Positions 36,906-45,482 of a DNA stretch of 64,000 nt are shown here, piece by piece (positions within the stretch are counted from its first letter, which is position 1; each line of letters starts with the position of its first letter). Position numbers and translations under genes: made by a program. The DNA is from Streptococcaceae bacterium AF77-01CM03A (GTDB taxonomy: Bacteria > Bacillota > Bacilli > Lactobacillales > Streptococcaceae): NCBI GenBank assembly GCA_027665725.1, contig JAQDDS010000003.1:124001-188000 (forward strand), read 5' to 3'. Under the pieces are notes generated by a model. The model had not been told where the DNA came from and ran no database searches. It was given only the letters and a program-made list of their open reading frames with translations.

Positions 36906-36934
36906 GAAAGACTGAATTTAATAAGATATACTAA

Positions 36935-36962
36935 GAAGAGAGTGAAAGATTCTCTTCTCTTT
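36935..36962 (+). terminator. terminator after the AI-2E gene
   Basis: AGAAGAGA and TCTCTTCT stem with a loop of about 10 bases, then T-rich. Confidence 0.55.
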
Positions 36963-37215
36963 TATTTCTAAATGACTTGCTCTTGTTCTGTTGCGAAAAT
37001 TTATGAATTCATAATAGCCCATTTTAATCTCTATGCGGATTGGCCATGTAATATGGGCACAAATTAGTATAGTTTAGTTAATTATAGACTAGCTCTGTAC
37101 TGTAAAAAACAGTTGGTCTTATCAAATATTGCTAGCAATTGATTGAGAATAAATGATAAGTTTGATAAGGTTGGAAAACCTTTATAATGATTTGCTACAA
37201 AAAGTTATTTGACAT

Positions 37216-37268
37216 CAAAAAAGCCTTGAAATCAAGGCTTTTTCCTGTTGATTTAGATGCCCCCTGCA
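37216..37268. repeat. tRNA-Lys attachment-core copy 2
   Basis: The ~53-bp core recurs, ending GATGCCCCCTGCATG. Downstream, GTGGCAAAAGT and GGGGCAAAAAC (37373-37394) form an 11-base-period pair, as after copy 3. The ~120 bases following the core resemble those after copy 3 (GCATGGATTT, then CATATTGAAAATAAA). Apart from these, 36963-37568 holds no gene. Confidence 0.85.
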
Positions 37269-37568
37269 TGGATTTGTAAGAACTTTTCATATTGAAAATA
37301 AACAAAAGTGTTGAAATATAGCTGATTTTAGGGAAATACTTTTAGGTGTTTTCACTGTCAGGCTTTAAAAACGTGGCAAAAGTGGGGCAAAAACGAATGA
37401 CTCACATTTGGTTTGAAAATCTATAATACCTAATGATTATGCCATACTAGATATATAGTGTTGTTATAAATAAATGTCAGTGCGAGTTCAAATCGGAGGA
37501 TAAAATGGAAAAACAAATTAATGAAAAAAAAGCCTTGGTTCCCAAAGCTTTTTTATGTTATAAACTCA

Positions 37569-38714
37569 TTAAAAGAACCCCCAGTTAGATTTGGAATATT
37601 TTTTATTCTGTGTCATATAAAAATAAATAAAATGAGTGGCTATAGCTAGAGCTAAAATGGTTGTTATACTCACTACTATTATAGGATTAGAAGCAAAGAT
37701 TAAAGAGAGAATCAAGGCAGCCAGATAGAGTGTCGCTTGGACACAGTAGTAACTTTTCGAATAGCGAAGATAGTTTTTGTTATAGGGCCCATTTACTAGG
37801 ACAGCAGCTTGAAAGAGGCCAAATCCGATATAAGAGAAGCTGGTTGCAAAGAGACGATTAGCTTCAGGATTCAGAAGAAAACTCATCGATACAGTCATCA
37901 TCATAAGCCCAATGAAAATAGGATAGTGACTGTAAATTAGAAATAGTCCCTTTTGATTAGATTTTTGATCAATAGCATGGTCGAATTGACCAAAATAAAA
38001 CAAGAACAGAGAAATCATAATTATGAAATAAAGAACCGAATAAATCGAGAAATTCTCGATTGTAAAGAAGTTAGCTAGCCCCATAATCATCTCTCCAAAC
38101 GTAATAATGACAAGAAGGGAGATGCGCTCGATTAAATGGGGGAGATTTACCTGGTAATGCTTATCTTTACTAAGCAAGATAATTGGCATAATAAATGTTA
38201 GCAGAATACTAGCAAATAAGATAGAGACCCCAACGTAAATAGGAAGAAGAGCTGCTAGATAGACTCCTAAACTTCCTAGACCTGTTATCCATAGAAAACC
38301 TTTGATACTTTCCCGATTAGCATTATCGGTTGATTTTCTAAAAAATTCAACCAAATATTGTAAAAATAAGGTAAAGGTTAATGTACCAATAGCCCAACAG
38401 AGATAATGAAAATATTGTTGCCAATCAGGTCCCATCATATTGGCTATAAAGAGTAAAATTCCCATTTTGATAAACATGATTACCATGTTAAATAAAGAGT
38501 TCTTTCCATAGCGATTGGTATAAAGGGTTTGAATCATCCAGGAATCGGTGAGAACCAAGACAGCTATGAAAAAATCAAGGAAAGAATTCCAAGTCAAAAT
38601 ACCGTTATGAAGATGCTCAATTAAAGTAGTTACTTTTGAAATTGCAAAAACAAAAACTAGGTCATAAAAAAGTTCTGAAAATTCTACACGTTTATGCTTA
38701 ATAAGAGTTGTCAT
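37569..38714 (-). CDS. ltrA: low temperature requirement protein A (LtrA) family
   Basis: A 381-residue membrane protein with about ten helices. The N-terminal VEFSELFYDLVFVFAISKVT is the LtrA signature. The family was named from a cold-sensitive Listeria mutant and its mechanism is unknown. It is in segment II of the hotspot, on the minus strand, after the aldo/keto reductase gene. The ATG has an AAAGGT-like site. AT-rich composition is similar to its neighbours. Confidence 0.85.
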   Translation of the reverse strand: MTTLIKHKRVEFSELFYDLVFVFAISKVTTLIEHLHNGILTWNSFLDFFIAVLVLTDSWMIQTLYTNRYGKNSLFNMVIMFIKMGILLFIANMMGPDWQQYFHYLCWAIGTLTFTLFLQYLVEFFRKSTDNANRESIKGFLWITGLGSLGVYLAALLPIYVGVSILFASILLTFIMPIILLSKDKHYQVNLPHLIERISLLVIITFGEMIMGLANFFTIENFSIYSVLYFIIMISLFLFYFGQFDHAIDQKSNQKGLFLIYSHYPIFIGLMMMTVSMSFLLNPEANRLFATSFSYIGFGLFQAAVLVNGPYNKNYLRYSKSYYCVQATLYLAALILSLIFASNPIIVVSITTILALAIATHFIYFYMTQNKKYSKSNWGFF

Positions 38715-38877
38715 ATTAATACCTTTCTATTTTAGAAATACAATACATTATAACAGAAAGTGGTAATGAAAGAAAAGGATATGCTTAAATAATTTCATGT
38801 GGCGCGAATTGTCAAAACCTTGACTTCTTTTGTCATTTACTTGAAAAAGCAACCCTGACGAGTTGCTTAAAATCCTA

Positions 38878-39720
38878 TTAAAAATTAACTGTGTCAGGAT
38901 CATTCTGAGTTTTGATGCCTTGAATCTTATCCAAGACTGCCATATCTTCCTCTGATAAGTCGAAGTCGAAGATATCCAAGTTGGCTTCAATATTTTTAGG
39001 TGTCACAGACTTAGGTAGTGGCAAGAAACCTTTTTGAAGGCTCCAACGCAGAGCAACTTGTGCTACAGATTTACCGTTACGTTCAGCCACTGCTTCAACA
39101 TCTTCATTTCCAAAAATGCTACCTGTACCTAGTGGACTATAGGCTTCAAGAAGGATATCGCGCTCTTGGCAATAGGCAACTAAGTCTTTTTGGTCACAAC
39201 CTGGAGCCAAGAGGATTTGATTGACATGTGGCACAATTTCAGCCGTTTCAAGAAGAGCTTCTAGGTGATGTTGCATAAAGTTAGACACACCGATAGCACG
39301 CACCTTACCTTCTTTGTAGGCTTCTTCCATTGCCTTCCAAGCGCCTGCATTACCAGACTTCCAAGCATCATTCTCACGAAGCGCCTTTGGATTAGGCCAA
39401 TGGATAAGCAAAAGATCCAAATAATCCACACCTAATCTTTCGAGAGATTCATCGATAGAAGTCTTAGCCAAATCGTAATCGTGCTTATCATTCCAAAGTT
39501 TGGTAGTTAGGAAAATATCCTCAGGTGCCAAATTACTATCAGCAATCGCCTTACCTACAGAAACCTCGTTACCGTAAATTTGTGCGGTATCAATATGTGT
39601 GTAACCCGCCTTAAGTGCGAAGCTAACGCTGTTATAGGCTTCTTCGCCTTCAGCAATTTGCCAAGTTCCAAAACCAATTTTAGGAATAGCAACCCCATTT
39701 GCAAGTGTATATGTTTCCAT
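38878..39720 (-). CDS. aldo/keto reductase (2,5-diketogluconate reductase type)
   Basis: A 280-residue NADPH-dependent oxidoreductase with a TIM barrel. The tetrad is visible: Asp in HIDTAQIYGNE with its Tyr, Lys in LTTKLW, His in LLIHWPN. GFGTWQI near the start and LPLPKSVTPKNIEANLDIFDF near the end (coenzyme loop) are typical. The substrate is unknown. The ATG at 39720 starts the conserved METYTLANGV; the frame extends 20 codons upstream without support. It precedes ltrA on the same strand with a 163-base gap. Confidence 0.93.
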   Translation of the reverse strand: METYTLANGVAIPKIGFGTWQIAEGEEAYNSVSFALKAGYTHIDTAQIYGNEVSVGKAIADSNLAPEDIFLTTKLWNDKHDYDLAKTSIDESLERLGVDYLDLLLIHWPNPKALRENDAWKSGNAGAWKAMEEAYKEGKVRAIGVSNFMQHHLEALLETAEIVPHVNQILLAPGCDQKDLVAYCQERDILLEAYSPLGTGSIFGNEDVEAVAERNGKSVAQVALRWSLQKGFLPLPKSVTPKNIEANLDIFDFDLSEEDMAVLDKIQGIKTQNDPDTVNF

Positions 39721-39774
39721 GATTTTCACCTTTTCTTTTTTTAATAGTACTATCTTAAAAAAGATAAGACAAAA

Positions 39775-40164
39775 ATGCAAAGATTTGCTACGGCTATTAT
39801 TATGAATAGTTCCTTACTTCTTTTTCCGCTGTTCGTAACAGCTTTTGGAGATATTATTACTTGGGAAGAGAATGAATTTGTTGGTATTGTAAAATACAAT
39901 CTTCAAAACTGCGACATTATTATCAAGAGCTTGAAATATTTTCTTCAGTATTTAGATAACTCATATGTGACTGATAACTTTGAACTGGATTTATATAGAC
40001 AGGCTGTGTTAAAACATGGTCCCTTGTCTTATAACCAATGTTTCGGTTTTGTTCCTTTACTAGCCTTGGGAGGCGTAAAAGATGTGGATCATATGGATAA
40101 GGTAAAAACCTTGGAACACATTTACCTCATGTACCAACTCACAGGCGGAGTGTTTGACGATTGA
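39775..40164 (+). CDS. DUF1851/Tdi1-type immunity-like protein, N-terminally short
   Basis: The 129-residue frame contains LFPLFVTAFGDIITWEENEF and, near the end, NQCFGFVPLLALGG followed by DVDHMDKVKTLEHIYL. These are the usual segments of the DUF1851 (GAD-like/T6SS immunity Tdi1) family. The family's N-terminal part is missing and no ribosome site precedes the ATG, so this may be a fragment or start elsewhere. No toxin gene adjoins it. It would be an orphan immunity gene carried in segment II, if functional. Confidence 0.5.
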   Translation: MQRFATAIIMNSSLLLFPLFVTAFGDIITWEENEFVGIVKYNLQNCDIIIKSLKYFLQYLDNSYVTDNFELDLYRQAVLKHGPLSYNQCFGFVPLLALGGVKDVDHMDKVKTLEHIYLMYQLTGGVFDD

Positions 40165-40169
40165 TAAAA

Positions 40170-40196
40170 AAGAACCACCCTCGCGGTGGTTTTTTC
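40170..40196 (+). terminator. terminator after the immunity-like gene
   Basis: AACCACC and GGTGGTT form a stem with a 5-base loop, followed by six T. Confidence 0.8.
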
Positions 40197-40269
40197 GATG
40201 AAAACGAGATGTTAGATAAATAGCGAGTCTTTGGATGAGACTCTCTAATTTGGTGAATATAAATTATTT

Positions 40270-40291
40270 GGTACAAAATTTGGTACAAAAA
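40270..40291. other. paired direct repeats, relict integrase-side arm of segment II
   Basis: GGTACAAAATTT and GGTACAAAAAAC have a 12-base period and stand 14 bases before attachment copy 3. The intact integrase gene at 44246 is followed by an equally spaced pair before copy 4, so this looks like the right end of an element whose integrase gene is gone. Confidence 0.55.
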
Positions 40292-40304
40292 ACAAAATGA
40301 CAAG

Positions 40305-40357
40305 CAAAAAAGCCTTATAAATCAAGGCTTTTTCCTGTTGATTTAGATACCCCTGCA
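40305..40357. repeat. tRNA-Lys attachment-core copy 3
   Basis: The core recurs with AAGCAAAAAAGCCTTATAAA at its start, identical to copy 4 over that part, so it is the likely left end (attL) of segment III. The pair GGGGCAAAAGT/GGGGCAAAAAT (40462-40483) follows. The rest of 40165-40526 shows no gene. Confidence 0.88.
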
Positions 40358-40526
40358 TGGATTTGGGAGGAATTCTCATATTGAAAATAAATAAAATAGT
40401 TGAAATATAAGTGATTTTCGGAAGATAATTAAAGAGAATTTAAATGTAATTATTTCAAAATGGGGCAAAAGTGGGGCAAAAATTATTTTATCAGTAACCT
40501 AGGCCCGATTAATTGCTTACATCATC

Positions 40527-41219
40527 TCAATGTTTCTTATTCCAGACGAATCCCGTATATACAAGTGCGGACATTAACATGATCCAAAGTAACAATGTTA
40601 AAATTTGTATATTATAAAGACTGAAGGCAGAGATATCGTTAAAATATAGATTATGCGCTCCTAATAGAGAAAAATCTGTTAATAATTTAGCAAATTTATT
40701 TATGCTCGAAAACATAGGGAGAGTCATAATGACAAGATAGAATATTAGACTTACAGCAGAGGCTTGTGTTTGATTCTTACAAAACAAAGCTATTGCAAAG
40801 TTGACCAATATAAAACAAAGTATCGTAAGGCAGGTTACTAATGAATATAGAGCAAGATTAGGTATTGAGATGCCAAAAGTAATAGGCATCACCCAAACAC
40901 CTATAATTGAAAATAGAAATGGAAATAAGATTGTAGAAAAAATATATTCTGGAATTTTGACTCCTGTTAAAATCAACGTTCTTAAATTCTTTTTATCTTT
41001 TTCTTCGCTGATGATTAGTGTAGTAAAAGTTCCAGCAGTCAGACTATAGATGGTAATAATTGCCATACTCATTAAAAAGACCGAACCACGAACGTCTGGT
41101 ACAAAGTTTAAAAGTGAGAAGTCGACTATTGGTGTGAATACACATACAAATAGAATTATTTTGTTATGAAGAAGGTATCTATACCGTAACCATAACAAAC
41201 TAAAAAATCGATTAAGCAT
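40527..41219 (-). CDS. ABC-2 type permease of a drug/peptide exporter
   Basis: A 230-residue membrane protein with six hydrophobic segments in the ABC-2 permease pattern; the EEKDKKNLRTLILTGVKIPEY stretch after helix 2 is the coupling region typical of the family. It pairs with the ATPase gene just upstream (1-base gap). It carries cargo of the mobilizable element in segment III; such pairs usually give self-protection or export of a peptide. Because the ATPase gene is broken, the exporter may be dead. Confidence 0.8.
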   Translation of the reverse strand: MLNRFFSLLWLRYRYLLHNKIILFVCVFTPIVDFSLLNFVPDVRGSVFLMSMAIITIYSLTAGTFTTLIISEEKDKKNLRTLILTGVKIPEYIFSTILFPFLFSIIGVWVMPITFGISIPNLALYSLVTCLTILCFILVNFAIALFCKNQTQASAVSLIFYLVIMTLPMFSSINKFAKLLTDFSLLGAHNLYFNDISAFSLYNIQILTLLLWIMLMSALVYTGFVWNKKH

Positions 41220-41220
41220 A

Positions 41221-42048
41221 TTATAATTTGTCTCCTGTTAATTGAATAAAGATACTCTCAAGGCTTGTTTCTAGAGTATTGATTGTTTTAGTATTCTCTC
41301 CTAGATATTTATAAGCCTCCTCTTTAGGAACAATAATCTCTCTTCCATCAAAATAGCTTATTTTCACCTTATCAGTCTGACTGTACTTATCGATAATCTC
41401 CCGAGGCGAACCTTGCTCGACGATTTTTCCTTCATGAAGTAAAGCTATTGAATCACATAATTTGGTCGCCTCATCCATGTTATGAGTTGTTAAAAAAATA
41501 GTTGTCCCGGAGTTTTTAATTTCTAGTAGTAGTTCATGAACGATTTGAGATAGGGTTGGATCCATTCCAGAAGTTGGTTCATCTAAAAAAATTACTTTTG
41601 GTGAATGTAGAATTGACCGAATTAACAACATTCGTTGTTTCATTCCAGTTGATAACTTCTCTGCTTTATTAAATCGATCATCATATAACTTCAATCGCTT
41701 TAATAAATGATCTAGATATGATATTTCTACATTGTGGAATTTAGCAAAAAATAAAAGATTATCGTACAGAGATAGTCTATCATAGAAGCCTACATTATCA
41801 CTCATAATTCCTAATTCTAAAAAATCGTCAGAGGTTAATTGGGTGCAATCTTTTCCTAAGATTTTAACCTTTCCTTAATCAGGTGGTAACTGACCGGTTA
41901 AAATATTGATTGTCGTAGTTTTGCCAGCACCAGATGGTCCTAAAAAACCAAATATTTTTCCACTACTTATTGAGAGACTGATTTCCTTGAGTGCTGTTTT
42001 GTCTTTAAATTTTTTGGTAAGATTTGAAATTAAGATACTATCGTTCAT
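41221..42048 (-). pseudogene. ABC transporter ATPase gene with an in-frame stop
   Basis: Read from the ATG at 42048, the frame gives a normal ABC ATPase start, with Walker A GPSGAGKTT near residue 40, then a TAA at 41875-41877 (codon 58, after LPPD). The same frame continues with the rest of the domain: LSTGMKQRMLL signature, VIFLDEPTSGMDP Walker B, and the His-loop LTTHNMDE. Total length without the stop would be 275 residues. A re-start at Met 41805 would give 194 residues lacking Walker A. One base change accounts for the break; a sequencing error is the alternative. Confidence 0.85.
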
Positions 42049-42121
42049 TTTATATCTTTCTTTTAGAAAATTATTACGTGACTTGTTAGCATCACGATAA
42101 ATTGGAATACAGGAACTTTAC

Positions 42122-42631
42122 TTAATCTAATAGGTCCTTATTTTCAATTAAGAGTTCTATTGGGGATCTATCTCTTGCTACAACAAGACCTGGCTCATAT
42201 TGAGTGTATAAGGTTTGGCTGTTAGAGGTAGGATCAATATATAATGCTTCACCATCATCGGTATAGAGTTGTTTTCCTTTTGTAAGATAGAGTATCTCTT
42301 CTAGCTGTTGTCCATCAGTATGTAGGAAATGTTCGATGTATTTGACAGCTTTTAAAATTTCACTTACTTTATCAGAGTATTCATTCGATTCAAGAACACT
42401 CTTTTCTAATTCAATCTCTTTACTTGTTCCAAAAAGTTGAGTTGGAGTTGCATTAAAATATTCTGCTATCTTATCTAAATTTGCAAAGGTAGGATAGCTT
42501 TTTTGTTTTTCATAATCAGAGATGGACTGTTTACCAATTCCTAAGTCTTCAGCTAGTTGAGTTTGACTTACTCCTTTTTCTATGCGTAGTCGTGCCAAAT
42601 TGGGTCCAAAATTTTGAATAATAAAGGTCAT
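42122..42631 (-). CDS. Xre-family regulator of the mobilizable element
   Basis: A 169-residue protein with a Cro/C1-type HTH at about 12-66 (VSQTQLAEDLGIGKQSISDYEKQKSYP), followed by a C-terminal domain of about 90 residues with no known motif. It is divergent from the initiator/integrase genes and upstream of the ABC genes, the usual place of an element's master regulator. It probably controls excision and transfer genes and itself through the 42632-42840 region. Confidence 0.85.
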   Translation of the reverse strand: MTFIIQNFGPNLARLRIEKGVSQTQLAEDLGIGKQSISDYEKQKSYPTFANLDKIAEYFNATPTQLFGTSKEIELEKSVLESNEYSDKVSEILKAVKYIEHFLHTDGQQLEEILYLTKGKQLYTDDGEALYIDPTSNSQTLYTQYEPGLVVARDRSPIELLIENKDLLD

Positions 42632-42844
42632 TGGAAACTCCTGTTTTTATTTTAAACTTATTCTATCACCTATAAACTTACAAATCAAGTTTTTAGTTGA
42701 CTATCCCAAAAAATTTTTATAAAATATATTTATAACTTATAAATAAGTTATAAATGATACAAAATAGCTCATATGTTTAGGAATAGTGAGTGAGGAGGAA
42801 GTTGAAGACGAGACTATGACTTATGACTATTCGAAGCCTTGGAG

Positions 42845-42961
42845 CTAGAAATTGTGTGGACAAGGACAAGGGACGAGCCTGACGGGAAGTCAGGCGAAGT
42901 CCTGCAGACTGCCGTCCAGACAATTTCTAGCCAAGCAAAAACTGGCTATTCTAACAGCCAG
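42845..42961. other. hairpin-rich putative origin (oriT/dso) of the mobilizable element
   Basis: CTAGAAATTGTGTGGAC (42845-42861) pairs with 42914-42930 at 16 of 17 positions. Within it, GCCTGAC/GTCAGGC (42877-42883/42889-42895) forms a second stem with a 5-base loop. CTGGCT/AGCCAG (42942-42961) makes a third. This gene-free stretch (42632-43066) precedes the Rep_trans initiator, where a nick site or double-strand origin is expected. Confidence 0.55.
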
Positions 42962-43066
42962 CAAAAAGGGACACTTAGGACAACGTCCAAAGAACGACGG
43001 AACGAGCAAACGTTGATTTGACGGTGCTTCTGAGGCCTAAAAAATCTAAAAGAAGGGGGGACAATT

Positions 43067-44044
43067 TTGTTGGTTTCTATACAAGATTTAAGAAGCATTC
43101 AAGAACGATGTGATGTAGGAGAATTAGTACAGAGGTTAGATGTCAGTATCGATAGACTAACGGTTATCTGGGATACAGATACTGGTTCTCTAAGACGGAT
43201 TTTCAAAAATCTGAAACAGGCAATAAGTACAAGAGTTGATTCATTTGAAATATATGATAATGTTCGAGATGATGTCTTTACTTTAGCTAAAGTTTTTAAT
43301 GAGTATGATTCGATCAATATTATATTTTTTCAATTATCCATTTATGGAGGTGAACAATTGATTCGGATTGATTTCAATCCTAACACTTTAAAAGAATTTG
43401 ATGGAATGAAAGTATGGAGGCAATTAATGTACTTTGCTAGATTGAATTCATTGACGGTACGTTTGTCTCGTTTTGATTTGGCATTTGACATTTTCAACAG
43501 GCCTGAGATCGTTAATTTGCAACATATTAAAGGTGGTGTTACCCATAAGGTCTTCTATGGTCGAGGGGGTGAATTAGAGACGAAATATTGGGGTTCTAGC
43601 GGTAGTAATGTACAAGTTAGGTTATATGATAAGAACAAAGAAATCATTGCTCATAAGCGCGAAGAGAAGCTAGATTTGGCTGTAAATCCGTTTTGGTGGA
43701 GACTGGAGTTCCAACTTAGAACCAAAGCGATTGGTGAGGAGATGGTCCAAGATATTATGAATCGACTTGATAATTTCGGATTTTATAAGCTAGAACATAT
43801 TCGAGTGGAGCAAAGAGCATTTACAATTATCTTTCTCAACAATCCTGAACTGTTATCATTGGCTTTTCCAAATTTAAAATCAGACAGCATCAAAAAGAAA
43901 AAAACAAGAGTCCGCAAACTATTGAGAGAAGAAACAAACCAATTTGCGGAAGAATTAAAAGAAGTATTAATACAGAATCTCCCTAAATTAAATAAAGAAT
44001 TAGAATTACTTGTAGGTGAGTTTCTGAATTTAGAAAATCAATAA
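43067..44044 (+). CDS. Rep_trans-family initiator/MobT-like relaxase
   Basis: A 325-residue protein of the replication-initiation-factor (Rep_trans, PF02486) type: RFDLAFDIFNR (about 138), SNVQVRLYDKNKE (tyrosine at about 190) and FWWRLEFQLR (about 212) are the family's typical segments. In streptococcal mobilizable elements such proteins act as rolling-circle initiators and relaxases, nicking the origin through a tyrosine. The start is a TTG at 43067 after a GGGGGG site; a second TTG follows directly. It stands downstream of a hairpin-rich region and upstream of excisionase and integrase. Confidence 0.85.
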   Translation: MLVSIQDLRSIQERCDVGELVQRLDVSIDRLTVIWDTDTGSLRRIFKNLKQAISTRVDSFEIYDNVRDDVFTLAKVFNEYDSINIIFFQLSIYGGEQLIRIDFNPNTLKEFDGMKVWRQLMYFARLNSLTVRLSRFDLAFDIFNRPEIVNLQHIKGGVTHKVFYGRGGELETKYWGSSGSNVQVRLYDKNKEIIAHKREEKLDLAVNPFWWRLEFQLRTKAIGEEMVQDIMNRLDNFGFYKLEHIRVEQRAFTIIFLNNPELLSLAFPNLKSDSIKKKKTRVRKLLREETNQFAEELKEVLIQNLPKLNKELELLVGEFLNLENQ

Positions 44045-44055
44045 GGAGGATAACT

Positions 44056-44244
44056 ATGGATAATAATTTAATTAGTAACAAAGAATTAATTGAAATGGGC
44101 TATCGCCCTCATACAGCGAATGATATCATTCATCAGGCAAGAGAATTACTTGTATCACGAGGCTATACATTTTATAATCGCAAACGTTTGATGGTTGTTC
44201 CAAAAAGTGTTGTAAATGAGATTCTAGGAACAGAGGTGGCGTAA
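44056..44244 (+). CDS. xis: DUF3173 excisionase
   Basis: A 62-residue protein of the DUF3173 type: ISNKELIEMGYRPHTANDII, then a RGYTFYNRKRLMVVPK segment and a helical end. These small proteins lie directly before tyrosine integrases in Gram-positive integrative elements and serve as recombination directionality factors. GGAGG precedes the ATG. The integrase ATG begins 1 base after its stop. Confidence 0.88.
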   Translation: MDNNLISNKELIEMGYRPHTANDIIHQARELLVSRGYTFYNRKRLMVVPKSVVNEILGTEVA

Positions 44245-44245
44245 T

Positions 44246-45385
44246 ATGGCAAGTGTTCGTTACCGAAAGCGAGGAGATAGTAATTTATGGACCTATGAAA
44301 TTCGTAACGAAGGAAAAACTGTTGTTCATAATAGCGGTTTTAAAACAAAAAAACTTGCAGAGTCAGAAGCTGAACCGATTCTGCAAGAACTTCGTTTAGG
44401 AAAAAGAATTTCTAGAGATATTTCTCTTGTCGATCTATATCAAGAATGGCTTGAACTAAAAATTCTACCGAGTAGTAGGTCGGAAGAGACAAAGAAAAAA
44501 TATCTTCTCCGTAAAAACACAATTGAAAGATTATTTGGAAATAAAAAAGTCACTCAAATTCGTGCGAGTGAATACCAAAGAATTATGAATAAGTATGGAC
44601 AAACAGTTGGTAGAAATTTTCTTGGTAGATTGAATACTGGGATTCATCAGAGCATCCAAATGGCAATTGCAGACAAAGTTCTAATAGATGATTTTACACA
44701 ACATGTCGAGTTATTTTCATCCAAAGAACAACAGATGACAGAAGAGAAATATTTACATACAGAAAAGGACTATCTGGATTTACTTTTAGCAGTAAAGAGA
44801 AAATTTGATTACCAACGTTCAATTGTTCCTTATATTGTCTATTTTCTATTAAAAACAGGCATGAGGTTTGGAGAGTTAATAGCGTTAACTTGGAATGAAG
44901 TTGACTTTGACAGAGGACTGCTAAAAACATATAGGAGGTTTAATACCCTTTCTCATAAATTTGTCCCTCCAAAAAATAAAACGTCTATTCGGATGGTACC
45001 GATAGACGAAGAATGTATTAAGATATTACAAGTCCTAAAAATTGAACAGGAGAAGGCTAATAAAGAGCTAGGAATCAAGAATAGGTATAAAATGATTTTT
45101 CAGCATTATGGATATATTCACTTGGTACCAGATATTGCAAGTGTCAATAAAGCTTTGAGTGTTCTTTTAAATGAATTAGATATTTATCCAATTATCACGA
45201 CAAAAGGAGCACGTCATACCTATGGAAGCTACCTCTGGCACAAAGGATTTGACCTTGGAGTTATTGCAAAAATTCTAGGGCATAGAGATATTTCAATGTT
45301 AGTAGAAGTATATGGACACACTTTAGAAGAGAAAATTTTTGAAGAATTTAATCAAATTAGAGATGTTTGGAAAGATTGCTCATAA
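44246..45385 (+). CDS. int: tyrosine recombinase/integrase
   Basis: A 379-residue site-specific recombinase. The N-terminal arm-binding domain (about 1-55) and SAM-like core-binding domain (about 60-155) precede the catalytic domain. That domain has Arg in KTGMRFGELIALTW, His-x-x-x in KGARHTYGSYLWHKG, an HRD (GHRDISM) arginine, and Tyr in LVEVYGHT. It should integrate the element at the 3' end of tRNA-Lys: attachment copy 4 and the tRNA are only about 45-90 bases downstream. Two GGGGCAAAT repeats at 45394-45417 are likely arm sites it binds. Confidence 0.95.
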   Translation: MASVRYRKRGDSNLWTYEIRNEGKTVVHNSGFKTKKLAESEAEPILQELRLGKRISRDISLVDLYQEWLELKILPSSRSEETKKKYLLRKNTIERLFGNKKVTQIRASEYQRIMNKYGQTVGRNFLGRLNTGIHQSIQMAIADKVLIDDFTQHVELFSSKEQQMTEEKYLHTEKDYLDLLLAVKRKFDYQRSIVPYIVYFLLKTGMRFGELIALTWNEVDFDRGLLKTYRRFNTLSHKFVPPKNKTSIRMVPIDEECIKILQVLKIEQEKANKELGIKNRYKMIFQHYGYIHLVPDIASVNKALSVLLNELDIYPIITTKGARHTYGSYLWHKGFDLGVIAKILGHRDISMLVEVYGHTLEEKIFEEFNQIRDVWKDCS

Positions 45386-45393
45386 AAAAATGT

Positions 45394-45417
45394 GGGGCAA
45401 ATGATGGGGCAAATCAG
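45394..45417. other. integrase arm sites at the right end of segment III
   Basis: GGGGCAAATGAT and GGGGCAAATCAG sit at a 12-base period between the integrase stop and attachment copy 4. GGGGCAAAAGT-type pairs after copies 2 and 3 share the GGGGCAAA core. Confidence 0.6.
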
Positions 45418-45428
45418 TTATAGACAAG

Positions 45429-45482
45429 CAAAAAAGCCTTATAAATCAAGGCTTTTTCCTGTTGATTTAGATGCCCCCTACA
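45429..45482. repeat. tRNA-Lys attachment-core copy 4 (attR) with tRNA terminator
   Basis: This copy is fused to the intact tRNA: the last bases of the gene (from 45472) and its downstream hairpin AAAAAGCCTT/AAGGCTTTTT lie within the core. On the minus strand the hairpin ends in T and is the tRNA terminator, so every integration restores both the tRNA end and its terminator. Confidence 0.9.

Noticed and set aside
38748..38990. Minus-strand frame between ltrA and the aldo/keto reductase
   Set aside because: It overlaps the reductase 3' end in another frame and has no ribosome site.
42048..42060. Frameshift in the ABC ATPase gene
   Set aside because: Both halves are in the same frame; the break is a stop codon at 41875, not a shift.
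42839..43021. A 60-codon open frame inside the hairpin-rich region upstream of the Rep_trans gene
   Set aside because: It overlaps three inverted repeats, has no ribosome site and unusual composition, so a structural origin region explains it better.
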